Of a DNA stretch of 64,000 nucleotides, positions 1 to 12,190 are shown piece after piece. Position 1 is the first letter of the stretch, and every line of letters starts with the position of its first letter. Under the pieces are notes generated by a model. That model searched no databases, was not told the DNA's origin, and saw nothing but the letters and a program-made list of their open reading frames with translations. Made by a program: the position numbers and the translations under genes. Source of the stretch: Lates calcarifer (taxonomy: Eukaryota > Chordata > Actinopteri > Centropomidae). The stretch lies in contig NC_066838.1 in the NCBI RefSeq assembly GCF_001640805.2, positions 14,097,632-14,161,631 of the forward strand, in the 5' to 3' direction.

Positions 1-121
1 CTCTTTGCCCTGTACGCACAAGGCAGCGCACTGCGTCAGCCAATGGGAAAGAGCCTCATTTGCTGTACGTATTACGTAGGCTACTATTAGCCTGCTAGCT
101 GGTCTGCTAACAAGAAACAAG
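1..121 (+). promoter_or_regulatory. copz1: copz1 proximal promoter and 5' UTR (partial)
   Basis: This is the sequence immediately before the copz1 start codon. It contains a CCAAT box (about 39-43) and a palindromic TACGTA element followed by a second ACGTA. The ATG at 122 sits in a good context (ACAAGATGG). The transcription start cannot be placed, and the promoter probably continues off the left edge. The assignment rests on position plus the CCAAT box. Confidence 0.5.
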
Positions 122-3100
122 ATGGATTCTCCCATACTGGTAATGTTAACACTTATATTCGTTTACATAGTGTACATGTCATTCAGGCTTTTATCTACAA
201 CAGTTTAACACAGTCTGTTTGTTGAGAATTATTTCTCGAAACGTACCTGAACATGGTAATTTAGTTGTCGAGTTAACTGTTGTTGGCTGTTTCGGCTAAC
301 CAGTTAGCCTCGGGATGGTTAGCTTCATGTATAAGCGTTTATTGGTGATGTGGAAGTTTCATGTCTTCCCTTTGACCTGGCGAATAATCTTTTCAAATAC
401 TGTTTGTATCATTGAAGACTGATCGGATTGCGTTTGATTCATTCATCCCATGTTAGCGCCTCCATCGCCGCCTGTCGTAGTTTGTAGTTTGTTACCAGTT
501 AATTTTCCGATCATGACAACATATGTTTGATGGCTGCAGTCATCGATTAATAAGTTAACTGAGTTAACGTTACCATCATAGGATTGTGGTGTAAATTTAA
601 ATCAGTGCTCTTTTCATTCACAGGAACCATCCTTGTACACTGTCAAAGCAGTTCTGATTCTGGACAACGATGGAGACAGGCTTTATGCCAAAGTATGATT
701 TATGCAGTTGTGCAGTAAAATATCCACATTGGTTAAAAGTGCCTTTAATGTTTTCTTACTGATGCTCTCAGTTAGTTAGTCCCCCCAAAAACGCTATCCA
801 TTGAGGGAACGCTGTTTTTAATGTGTGTAGTATGTGTTGATATTTCAACTTCTTTCAATGCATTTAATTGCTATATAGCTGTTATGAGGATTCTAAGTGA
901 GGGCAGATATCATTTTAATGAGTAGTAAGTAGCTTATGTTAATATTAATTTGTCATAAAAATAGTAAATATATTGTATGCTCTGTGTTGCAAAACAAGAC
1001 TTAACATATAATGAATAGATTTTCTGTACACATTATGTTACAGGATTCTATTTATTGGGATTTACACAAGCCTTGTATTTATATTGACTGTACTGATTGA
1101 CTGATTTTTAAAATGTTATTATTTATTTTTTAAGTTATGAGTACTGTTAAACTGAAATCTTCAGCTGACTTAGCCCACAGGCCGATACTTGCCTGGTAAT
1201 ATTCTTCACGTTTACTGTTGTCAACAAACCCTACAAAAAGACCAAAATCAACAATGAATTTATCCTACCATGTATTGCCTGTGTAGCTAAAGTTATTCCT
1301 CTGTGCTAGTACACCTCCATTGATGTCCAAAAGCTACCACATCTAAAAGCCAGTCCTTTATAATGACCTTGGGCTCTGTTGATTATTTTGAGTCGATTCT
1401 ACATACACCATCCTTATGATCATGAGAGCATCAAATCTACGGCTGAAAATAGTCGCTCACAAATGCACCATTTGGTCCTGATTGAATATTGTTTGCTAAC
1501 ACAGTGATCAGAAAAATTATTAAGCCTTTTGAAAAAAATAAAACAACATGTCTGTCACTCTTTTCCAATGTATGTCTTAAGAAGGAGCAATAGGTTTGGG
1601 ACTGAGTATCACAGACCGACTGGGGAAGTCATAAAGCACTGAGAGACAGAGTAACAGACTGTTGGATGCGATCTTTTGAATTTGTTGACAATAAGAAAAA
1701 CATGTAATATCACCAGCCTTATCTTTTAATTCAAACTAGTTAAAATGTGATGTGGGTTTTGATTTAAATTTCAGAAAATCATAACTTCTTCAATTTAAAT
1801 TTATCTGCAGTATTATGATGACACATACCCGACAGTGAAAGAGCAGAAGGCGTTTGAGAAGAACATATTCAACAAAACACACAGGACGGACAGTAAGATA
1901 TGATCATTTCATTAAAGACAGGTGCTTTTCTTTCCTCCGTTCATGTCTAATAACATGGCTGTTTTTTGTTTGTTTGTTTGTTTTTTGTGTCTGTTCCCTT
2001 AGGTGAGATAGCATTACTTGAGGGCCTCACTGTTGTTTACAAGAGCAACATAGACCTCTTCTTTTATGTGATTGGAAGTTCGCATGAAAATGAGGTAAGT
2101 TCAGTTTTAGAGTTTTCATCTGTAATAGGGGGTCAAGCAGCAGCTTTTAAGCATTGATTTTTACCCTGATGTTATATTACAAAGTAGCGAAACACCTATA
2201 GGCTTGTACAATTTAATCTACCTGTTATAATGAATCTAAATTTTACACTGTTTATTCTGTAGTCAGTGTTTCATTGTAATTTTTAATTTTATTTTTTTAA
2301 CCTCTCACTAACTGAAACTTTGCTTTATAATGAATTTTGTAGACTGCTTTCATTTTATTTTATTTTTTCTCAGTTGCTGGGTGCAGTTTACGTAGGCAAC
2401 AAATATAAGAAATACATATTCAGGTCAAAAAAAAATTGCGTTATACTGAATTTAATTTTCATACAAATTTGGGAACCCCTTATATTACCAGTTAAACTGA
2501 ACGTTTTAGTTATGAGCTGTGCAACAGTTTTGCTTCTCGGTTCAGATTATTCAGATGCAATGTCGGCGGTATTTCAACATACAGTATATGTGTATACATT
2601 TGAAATAAACTATCTGTATTTAATTATCAGAAATTTTAAATGGTTTATTTGTTTTGCTTAGCAATGTTGAATAATAATTTTGATTAATAAGGTAATTTTA
2701 TCCTTTACTAAATGGGATGTTATTTTCATACTTTATGTGTCTGTCACTTAGTTTAGAGCCTTCATAGGCAAATTTGAGTTTGACGTAACTTGAAATTGGA
2801 AGAAAGTGTGTGCCTTAAGGTCTGTAGAAAATACTGGGAACACCATACCAAGTGATAACACAAGTTCTTTCTTGAGAAATAGTTTTTTTCCAGATGATAC
2901 TGACACTGGAGACTCTGTAGACAAGAATGGATTTTGATATATTGTTTTATTCTCAACAGCTTATGCTGATGGCTGTTCTAAACTGCCTTTTTGACTCGCT
3001 CAGTCAGATGTTGAGGTATGTTTTGACAGCTGTTATTCATTCATTTATTTATTTAAAACTTTTTTTCCCTACAAATCTTTTTCTGATGTCTAGAAACTTA

Positions 3101-4237
3101 AGCTTGACATCTATGTTTTTGTCTTATTCTGTAGAAAAAATGTTGAGAGGAGGGCTTTGCTGGAAAATATGGAGGGGCTCTTCTTGGCTGTGGATGAGAT
3201 TGTGGATGGAGGGTAAGTAAGAATTGAGTGGCTTGAAACTTTTGATGCAGAGTCATCTCTTGTTGAAATGACTGCAGTGTCAGTGTAGCCTTTTGTCTCA
3301 GGGATTACTGTTAAATGTTGGTCTGTGTCTTTGCTGCCTCCTGCAGGGTGATCCTAGAGAGTGACCCACAACAAGTTGTGCATCGTGTGGCTCTCAGAGT
3401 AAGCTCCTCTCCTCTCCTCTCCTCTCCTCTCAGAAATATTCAACAAACTTTGATGTTGCTTGTGTGTCAGCTGTAAACATAACATAATTGTTTCTGTAGG
3501 GGGATGATGTGCCTTTGACAGAGCAGACAGTCACCCAGGTGAGAACGAGAACAACATCCCTGCCTTGATCTTCTCTCTGCTATAAAGTTTAAAAGCTCCA
3601 TTAGTTTATTGACTGTTAAAACTCATTACTTCAGAATCTGTGAATACAAGGGCATTGTTATAGCATCAGTCTCCTCTAACCCTACTTTGTCACTCCCCGC
3701 TAGGTTGTCATATATTGCTTTCTCTTACATGCATGACAGTGTACATGATTACTAATTATTTTGTGGTAAGGTAGTAGGTAGCCAACGGTGGTTCCTGAGC
3801 TCAGCTTCTTACATGCGTCTGCCTGTGTGTGTGAGCTCCTCTTGATTAATGTTGTCATTTAAGAGGCCTGAGACTGGCTACCGCCATCCCTCCTCTGGCC
3901 ATGATTAATGGCTGTCCCCAATCCCCATGCTTTATGGTTATGATTCGGCTTTCGTTCAATGAATTAAGATGATTAATTAGAGCTTGCATATTTCTCTTCA
4001 TTCCCATCACTAGTTCATCCATCTTTGTTAATTTTTTTCAACGTGTGTATTTTACCCTCCCGACAAAACGCCACTTGTTTTTCATTTTATTTTATTTATA
4101 CATCTTTACATAACGGTTTGTCTCATTAGCAGTCAAAATTTTTGTTGTGGGAGTGATCTGCTTGGTCTAACCTAGTTTTTCCTCCACAGGTTCTTCAGTC
4201 TGCCAAAGAACAGATCAAGTGGTCGCTTCTACGATAA
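122..4237 (+). CDS. copz1: Coatomer subunit zeta-1 (COPI coat), 9 coding exons, complete
   Basis: Coding exons are 122-139, 624-692, 1811-1892, 2003-2094, 2960-3015, 3135-3212, 3347-3398, 3500-3538 and 4190-4237 (TAA). All introns are GT-AG and phases match throughout. The total is 534 nt, giving 177 aa, the usual length of vertebrate COPZ1. The protein is nearly collinear with mammalian COPZ1: it begins [16 protein letters not shown], continues through [32 protein letters not shown] and [18 protein letters not shown], and ends [15 protein letters not shown]1 is the small longin-fold subunit that pairs with gamma-COP in the F subcomplex of the COPI coat, acting on Golgi-to-ER retrograde vesicles in the cytosol. 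The missing N-terminal extension separates it from COPZ2. The ATG at 122 is the only start that fits the family length. In mammals this gene hosts miR-148b; no such hairpin was seen here. The intron after exon 7 begins with a (CTCCT)n tract. Confidence 0.97.
3404..3430 (+). repeat. (CTCCT)n pentanucleotide repeat beside a copz1 donor site
   Basis: About five CTCCT units begin five bases after the exon-7 donor GT of copz1 (3399). The pyrimidine-rich tract lies at the 5' end of the intron and does not disturb the donor. Confidence 0.85.
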
Positions 4238-4860
4238 GAGTCACTCCTGCACAGGTCTACCAGTGAGCCACTGTTCAGCCCAGTCTTCATGGCACTGATC
4301 CACATATTCCTTTTCCTCCAATTTTCACTTCCTCAAGTCAAAGCTGTGAGGAGTACCACTGGCTGATCCAGTCACACTCCCAGGACTACTGCTCCACGAA
4401 GTGTCATTTTCCAATTTTTCTTGCTTTCTTTCTTTTTGTGGGGGCCTGTATTATATGACATAATCCACGAGGATAAGATATGGTATACATTCCAGTATCA
4501 AGGCTGGCTTGTTTTTGTTATATTTGTCTTATAATTACAGAACCTGGGTGTTTATTAACCCAGTGTTATTGGTCTTTAAAACATTGATAAACCTCATTAT
4601 AGCCTGTGACAACATTCCATCATTGTGTTTCCTAGAATAAGAATTTTGACAGCCATCCTGTCACCTCCTCCAGATTACTGTACTAGGTATTGAGGCACTA
4701 TCTCTATTGCCTGATGTCCATGATTATCGTGATTAAAAAGTGTACAACTAGTACTGTGGTCATACCACTGATCACGGGTATGTTTTGCATTTATTTTGAC
4801 CGGGGATCTTCCATCATCAGATACTATCAATAAACGTTTGTTGATACTGGCATGTGAACA
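4238..4860 (+). other. copz1: copz1 3' UTR and poly(A) region
   Basis: There is no further coding sequence after the TAA at 4235-4237. The canonical AATAAA at 4829-4834 is followed by GT-rich sequence (CGTTTGTTGATACTGG), so cleavage is expected near 4850. This gives a 3' UTR of about 610 nt. Confidence 0.75.
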
Positions 4861-6222
4861 GCTGTGATATGTCCGACACTACCTGCTACGTGGTGAACGT
4901 GGATTCTTCACCATTATTTTACAAATTTCACACAGTGTATGTGATGCTTTTTTACATCTGCAAATTTAGCTGCTTTTCAAGACCTAGTGTTTCCTTATTT
5001 CAGAGCTGCCACGCTGCGTGCTCTTTGTTCTTCAAGACCTCAGCGAGAGCCAGTGACACCAGAGCGAGGGCTCCATCTCCTGGTGTGTGCAGCAAAGTGC
5101 TGAGGTGGAGGTACACAGATACTGGTAGACAACAAGGTAGCGAGGGGAGGAGACTCGCTCATGCATCTATGATCAGGGGCTGACACTGTACCGTGTACTG
5201 TCACATACAGATAAGTTTTATGGAGTCATACTTGATTCATTTCTTCTCTGTAGAGGACCACTGGGTGCATCCTGAATTGTGTGCTTCCATGTATGCAACC
5301 CCACCTTCACACACAAAGCTCATACACTCATTTTAATGCAAATGAAGGAAACACTCCAGAGAGAAATGGATGTGAGAAAAGGCACTACATCATGTCAGTA
5401 CCAGATGCATATTACAAGAGAAGAAATGATATATCTGCATTCTTCCAGCTAGGTATCACCATATGTTCTCATGCTGATCACTCCGAGGCATTTTTTCCTT
5501 GCAGAGATTTTTTTTGGTTGCGCAACAAACACCCAACCATGCCTAATTCAAACCACATTAGGTAGCGGGTCTTGTTTCAGCTTTAGTCTCTTCCTGCCTT
5601 GTCCTTCACAATCAGACACCTCATCCTACTGCACTTGGCTTGCTATAACATGTCTGTTGGCCAGTGTTAAAAGTCATTAAGCTACTGTTTGTAGCCTTCC
5701 CACAAATTGGCATCTTTGAGACAGGTTTTTTCTTATCTATATCTAAAAAAGTCATTTAGCTTGAACATCAAAGTCTGAAACAGACAAAGCGAACGCTCCT
5801 GATGGAGAGATGTCTATGGCCCGGAGCAGTTTTGTGGAAAAGATCATATGCGTAATGTCAGAATGCAAACCATTTATTTGTCCTGTGGGAAATTTCATAC
5901 CTCCTCTGCTGGCAAATAATCAGTTAAATCTTGTGGGGAAAATGGCCCTGAAAGTGTGAAATGCAGTTGTGGTGTAAATAGTGCAGTTTAATCAGTCTTG
6001 TGCGTGCACTGTGTATTTTGTGGTGCATCTCTGTCAAAGGAAAACATTCTGGGCCCAAAGAATCTATTGATTTCAGTTACTCAGCTCAGTTGAGAAAAGA
6101 GTAATATATTTGTAGGTCAAACATTAAAGTATAAATGCCCAAAACATTTTTTAAAATGTTCTCTGCCTCTTACACATCAATCACAGTTAGCAGGAGATAG
6201 CAGCTCATGTTAAACAAGGCAA

Positions 6223-6264
<42 letters not shown>

Positions 6265-8930
6265 GCCTGGATGAAGGCATGTGGGTCCGTGTTCTTACAT
6301 ACATGGAGAGCAGTGTAGTCAATGAAACTATTATTGGCTCTGACCTGTGGACCTATTGTCTTGACTTTGCTCCAGTTTGATTCAACCCTTGAATCAGTGG
6401 CTCTTTATGGCTGCAGAGATAGCCTGAATGGAGGCTATGTTGATGCTACTCGCTAAGTGTTTTACTGGAGAAAGAGCAGTCAGAAAGGGAAAGGTAATCA
6501 CTATAAACGGACTCCATTATCGCACCAGTTTACTGTTATCGCACCAGGTTGCTGGTATAATGAGGACAGCCTCTGTCTCAGCGTGTGGTTTTAGTGAGAG
6601 AGGGGGAAACATGAAGGTTAAAGAGGACAAGGTTTGCAGAAGTAGACAGCAGTAAATGTGATTAGATGAGATCCCCACCAAGGACATGGCAGGGAAGAGA
6701 GAGGGTTAAAATAGATCCCACCCATGGTGCCTGCCCAGACCCTCACTCTTCATCTAGATAGCCCCTGCAGCACCATCGGCAGCTCTGTGACTTGCTTTCA
6801 TCCGCTAATTATAGTTGCACCATCATAAAAAACCAGCGAGGTAATTTATATTAATTATACAGGAATGGGTATAACAGTTTGAAACGCCATGGCTTGACAT
6901 GCTGTACATAACATGCAGTAAAATTGTCAGAGACGTGTGGGCTAGAGCCTTGTAATTGATCGATGCATACAGTGAAAGAGTCGCTCTCTTTCTCTTTTGT
7001 GTGTGAGTGTGTGTTTGTGTGTGAGTGGACTGTGTGAATTAGAGTCAATAAATTATCATCATCTGTAAGCTTACAGAGTCTTTATGTCATAGTCAATGGG
7101 CCTGAGCACCCATCCAATGCCTTGCCCTGCTAAAGAGAAACAACGCTGGGGAAAACAATGACAGTATGTTGGATCCAATACAGTAAACATATTAAAGGAA
7201 GTGCCATTATATTGTCTGAGCAGGACAAAGGGCAAGACCCACATGATGTTTAATGACCCAGGGTATTAAAATTAACAAGGTTGTTTTACTTCTGCTGCTC
7301 TCATATTTCCACCCAGTGGATGATACTAAGATTTAACATAATGATATTAACATAATGTTTTGGAGAGCAGCCTAATTTGAAATGAAATCATCCCTTCCAT
7401 CGTTTGTTCTTAAACTGCATTAACTCAGTCAGAAAAAACTAAACCACCATATCGACAGAATCATTGTAAACGTAGCCTTTTAAAATAGGTCATTAAAGGC
7501 TGCTCTGAATGCATGTGTTGGGGTGCGTGTGCGTGCAGAGAGAAGATGGTATTGGCCCAGGCCTGCTTCCTTTGCCTCGGCAGCATCTCAACAGCCTGAT
7601 GTGGTTTATGGCCCCAGTTGCCCTCTCTGGGTCTGTTTATGGATTCCCATAGAATAGAGAATCATGGCCACTCCAGGAAAAGCCAGCCAAAAACAACACC
7701 TCCACCACTGCTCTCTTCCCTGCCTTTGCCATAACTCAACACACTGTTTATGTTTCTGAGGAGGAAAAAAAAGTATTCATAGTAATGACATAGGACGTTC
7801 TGATGCTAATGTTTAATTTTTTTTTGTTGATGTTAAGATAAAAATGTCACCACAAATGTGGCTGGTTTATTGGATGTCGTTACAGTTTGGTAAAAAAATT
7901 GTGGGCTTTGTTAAGGGAAAGCTTTTTTCTTTGGATTGGAATAGCATTGCCTTTGCAGGACCAGTTATTTTATGATACCTGTAAGATTTATTACATGAAA
8001 ATGTTCAACTTTGATAGGATAATGAAAGTGCACCACCAAGGGCATTGTTAATCGAGGAAATATTCTACCTGATGTGTTTTCCCTCTGCTGTTTTCCCCAC
8101 AGTTCTCCTGTGCCAGTGCAGTGCATTACTCTTTACTGAAAGCATACTTTAGAAGAGTGATAGTGGAGGCACTCTGGATGTGGAAATACTCTCTGGTCAG
8201 AACTGGTGCTGGTTAGATGCAGCAGGGGCCATGTTGTGTTTCTTTGTGGCTAGATGGTGAAAACAAAAATCCTCAAGCGTAGTTGCTCAGGTTTGCTGCA
8301 CCGTAGGGCAAACTCTATCATCCTCTGAAGCTGCACAACTGGGGCACATCTGGTTAGTGGATGGGCTCAACTGGACCCTGGCTGACCCCTCCTCCAGACT
8401 GCTGTAATCCTCAGGGCAACGTGTAGCCGGGCGTCTGTCGCTGCAACTGATGGTGCCTTGTCATGACAGTCAGGGGTTACTGGGTTACTGCTGTTATCAA
8501 ACAGTCAACACTAAGTTTTGGTCTAGCAATGATGCAAAAGAGCACTAAAGAAGGACCATCAGTCATTTTCACTGTAGACAGTCAACATCAGACACAACCC
8601 TGCTGGTCATAAAGCTTTATGGGTATTGCTGTTGGTGTTATTCAACTCCCACTGCATCCATCAGTCTGTTTCTTCTGTTTCTTCTTTTTCTCCTGGCCAT
8701 GTTTAGTCTTGTTTTGCTCAAAAAAATCCCTCCACATGCTCTCCACTGTTTTACTACAGAACGCGTGTATGTGTTTTTGTAGCAGTGGCTAAAGAATGTA
8801 GAGAAAAGCATTTTCTGTGGCATACCTCTGAACCCTCAGTTTGTTCCCTCCTCCCTCTGTCATCCACTCTTTCTCACTTTCTCCCCTCCCTCCCCGTGGA
8901 TTCCCCAGCCACACCACAACACCGTTAACA
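4861..8930. other. Intergenic, no gene seen
   Basis: Open frames here are under 110 codons and show no recognisable domain or splice-consistent exon. The stretch holds a (GT)18 microsatellite at 6225-6260 and AT-rich blocks with TAATTA-type motifs around 6800-6860, which could be homeodomain-bound elements. No further function can be assigned by eye. Confidence 0.6.
6225..6260 (+). repeat. (GT)18 microsatellite
   Basis: Uninterrupted GT dinucleotide run in intergenic DNA downstream of copz1. Confidence 0.97.
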
Positions 8931-8940
8931 GAAGCGGCCC

Positions 8941-9064
8941 TGACAGATTTACTGCCATCGTCTTTCCATTGGCCGCCAGTGTGACAGCTGAGATTTAATG
9001 CCGTCTTCTCATTGGCCAAGCCTTGACAGGTGAATTTATGGCCGCACTGTGATTTGATGCCTCC
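8941..9064 (+). repeat. Tandem 41/42-bp TGACAG-headed repeat, about 3 diverged copies
   Basis: TGACAG recurs at 8941, 8982 and 9024 (spacing 41 and 42 bp). Units 1 and 2 align along their length: an ATTTA core, then TGCC, then a GTCTT stretch, then CATTGGCC (an inverted CCAAT). Unit 3 keeps TGACAG, ATTTA and GGCC and then degenerates. TGACAG is the core site of TALE homeodomain proteins (MEIS/TGIF). The order of motifs suggests a regulatory array, but function is inferred. Confidence 0.65.
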
Positions 9065-10470
9065 TGCCTTTGAAGTGAGTTACAGCTCTGTCGCTTATAG
9101 GACACAGAAACGGTGTCAGGTTGCAATCGTAAAATCTTATCCCTGAAGGGAGGTGGCGCTGGAGTATAATAGTCCTGACGTCATGAGAGGAGAAGGGACC
9201 TTCTTGTGAGCACACAGGGAGAACAGAGAAATGTGTGATTGGATAAAATGTGAGGTGTCTTTCCAAAAAATGCTGTGAATGCCTTGCAGAGTATTCAGCT
9301 GATGCCAAAGAGAGCAATTCAATTGTACTACAGAGAGAGAGAGAGAGACAGAAATGGAAAACTCGTCTGCATGCATTCATCCTGCCTCTGATTTGAGGTT
9401 TTGCTACCTGAATGTGAATGTGCATTAGTCTAAGCTGTCCTATTCCCCTCACATTATACATCTCTTATGATCAGCAGGTTTTTGGTTGACTCAGAGGTCA
9501 GAGGATCCTAAATCACTATATCGCATAGCTGATCAACAGCAGCAAACAGCCAAAGTCACTTTGGCATCTGACTACTGTATCTGCTCACTGCAGCACCAGT
9601 GTTCGTGCAACGCCATCATCTATCTTCAGCCTATCTCTTCATCAGCCTAACAGTCTACCCTGACAGGATCAAGAGGAGCGAGAATGTGGCCCTGTAACAG
9701 CCTTGACCCACGGAAATCTCTAAGGGTAAATAGGATGGCTGCCCCTGCCCTGTCTATCAACCCCCAGTGAATTCATGCACCGTTTCCCTTGGATATCAAA
9801 TCCCTCTCTTTACTCTCTCACTTCACACTTGAGGTCATCTGCTTAAGTGGAAAATTGTCTGAAAATGCAGAGACAAGAGGAAAGCCCTGGACTTGCCTTG
9901 TCAAGTGGGATTGCATAATTTCATAAAAGACCTTCTCGTGAACTTGATAACTTGGGGTTATGCAGCATGCCCTCTGACAATGTGCCATGTAAGAGAAAGA
10001 AAACAGGTTTTACATCTTAAAGAGACATGATCCCTCTGAACTCAGGGGAATGATGGATAGTTTGGCGGTGTGTTAGAAGAGGTTGAGAAAAATATACCTG
10101 TATCAAGTTAATTGTTTAACTGAGGTCTTTTCTGTAGGATCATGCTCTATTTGTCTTTGTCTTTGCAGTTCTGCTGCGTGTAGTATGACATTAGTTTGTA
10201 ATTCTGACTTGTTGGACTGGTGAAACTATACTATTAGGAAGGCTTCTTTTACCAAATCTGCTGTTTTGAGGTCATGGGAAAAGCTTTGCTGAAAGTTGAT
10301 ATTCTGATAAAGAAGAAATTGATGTTTTTATATTTATCTCTCCCTAAGCGTTTTTCTAGTCTGGAGAAAACAAAGGTCGGGGTTTTCCATATAAATATGT
10401 CTTCTGACAGTGCAGTGGGATCACCAAAGTTATTATAATTCATTTTTAGAGCGAGGGAGAAGAAAGTCTG

Positions 10471-10790
10471 TACCAAGTGTCATGGCAAGAACCACAAATA
10501 TTAACCTTTAGCTGGCATTATGATAAAAGCTAGGGCATTACCAAAGTCAGTAGGATACAGTATCAAATTTTGTGCCAGTTGCTCTAGTAGATCCCGAGAT
10601 ATTACTTATTGAAAACTTTGACCTACTGGTGGTGTTCAAGGAAAAGTCAGGGGAACACCAAACTCCGTAGGAATCATTCTCTGGGCAGTTGAAAAGGTGT
10701 TGAGATATTTCAGAGATATTTCGGACCGACTGACTGATTAACACTGCAATTGCTAGAGCTATGCCACCGGCATAGCTAAAAATGAACTTA
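10471..10790. repeat. Teleost interspersed repeat (degenerate)
   Basis: The sequence carries hallmark phrases of an abundant fish repeat: 'tcatggcaa', 'accacaaat', 'aaagtcagtaggat', 'gttgagatatttcag', 'gaccgactgactgatta', and the end 'tagagctatgccaccggcatagctaaaaatg'. Related phrases occur twice inside it. The family is recognised from memory of fish genomes; its class (SINE or DNA element) is not assigned. Confidence 0.55.
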
Positions 10791-10896
10791 CTTGAAATAC
10801 TGAAAGCAGCTACAAATGAGTTTGTTTTTCTTAGTCACCTACAGTATACCCGAGTCTGTTTAGACAGTTCTAACATGAAGAGATCTCTGTGAATTA

Positions 10897-10975
10897 TTTT
10901 TTAAACCTTTATTTAACCAGGAAGTCCCTTGAAAATACAGTCTCTTTTTCTTGGTAGACCTGGCAAGTTGACCTC
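10897..10975. repeat. Interspersed repeat of the 'aacctttatttaaccagg' type
   Basis: Contains 'aaacctttatttaaccagg', 'aagtccc', 'aaaatacag' and 'agacctggcaag' in the order typical of a widespread fish repeat. It is short and degenerate, and no flanking duplication is evident. Confidence 0.5.
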
Positions 10976-11862
10976 CAGAATCAACAGCCAGCAGCTGAAT
11001 ATTGACATGTCTGAATATCATGTCTTCGCTTGGTCAGAGCAAACTGCAAAAAAAGTTGTAGTTAACTCAGCTTAGCTCATCTTTCAATTTGTGTGCAATA
11101 ATGACCATGTGGTGTCACTGACAAAGCCTTTAGAATCCGTCAGTTGATGATAACGAATCCTCCCAAACTATATAAAACTTTAACAGCATCGTCTCCTAGC
11201 CAACCGTAAATGATTAGAGAGCGGTTTGTATGAGGTTGAATAAGACCTTCCTCTTGGCATGTTGCCCCTTTTTAAAAGACTATTACAGACACGTAACACA
11301 CATACGTAACATTAGAGGAAAGCAAACTGTTGAAAGTCTGAGGTGGTGCTTACATTCAGGGACCCACATTGCGGCTGGTGGGTTGTTCCTTTGAAGCATC
11401 TCAGTCCAAACATGTCCCAACAAGCAGTAGATTAATAGCATGGCGTAAGGCCAAGGCATGTTAATGTATCTGTCGAGGCTAAACGCACCTCTGTTGGAAA
11501 GTGATTTTTACACAGTCGGCAGGGCGCCGGGGTGTCCATCCTGTCAAGGGGAATGTGGATGACTCTTGGGCCAAATAAATCTTAACAACAAGGTCCTGCA
11601 CAACTGAACTTGATCTTTGTGAATGCATCTGCATGCTGCAGACCCTTAGCAAAGGTGTCGCTGGCAGAGTAGGAAGCCCCCCATACTCAGCAGCCTCTGG
11701 GCCTCCTCAGTTCCTCCTCTCTTCGTGAGCATTAATTATCACTAACATTTTTGAAGAAGCAGCAGAAAATTGTGTGAATTATGAAGTATCATTGTCTTTG
11801 GATTGAATTAAAATTATAAGCTACAAATGCCTCAGACTGGGTAAAGTTAGACTCCTTTGAAG

Positions 11863-12190
11863 GAGCCATTTGTAAGTTTTGATATTGCTACATTGTGCGT
11901 GTTAGCATTAACAGCTGTTTCCTTATCAGTCTAAAAGAAACATTGCAAGTTCACCATCAAACTATCACTTCTTTTCTTCCACAGAAGTTAGCATGCTAAC
12001 CAGCTAGACCCCTACTGGCTCACCCATCTCGTCACTCTCTGATAGCAACTCACCATGTCATCCAGTCTGCCCTGAAATAGTGTTACTTAGAGGGCGTATT
12101 CTAACCATCAAGCAGCCATCAGCACCACCCACTGTTAGCAAGAAACCATGTTCGGGGGTTCGGGCAAAACTTACTATTAGCCCCTTTAAA
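11863..12190 (+). repeat. Interspersed repeat, copy A of a two-copy family in this window
   Basis: It aligns in the same orientation with 52195-52590. Shared blocks are 'ttgctaca', 'aagttca', 'cttttctt', the perfect 14-bp palindrome GTTAGCATGCTAAC (11987-12000) followed by CAGCT, 'gtcac/gcgactcac', 'cttagaggg', 'ttctaacc', 'aagaaacca' and 'ttactattag/tttactaatag' then 'ccctt'. This is a dispersed, probably non-autonomous mobile element. Confidence 0.6.

Noticed and set aside
140..4189. miR-148b hairpin expected in a copz1 intron
   Set aside because: Mammalian COPZ1 hosts miR-148b, but I could not find its mature sequence pattern (TCAGTGCATCACAG) in any copz1 intron here.
9036..9461. 141-codon open frame on the - strand
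   Set aside because: No domain, no splice or promoter context and atypical composition (CT-rich Leu/Ser run). It overlaps the end of the TGACAG array and is most likely chance.
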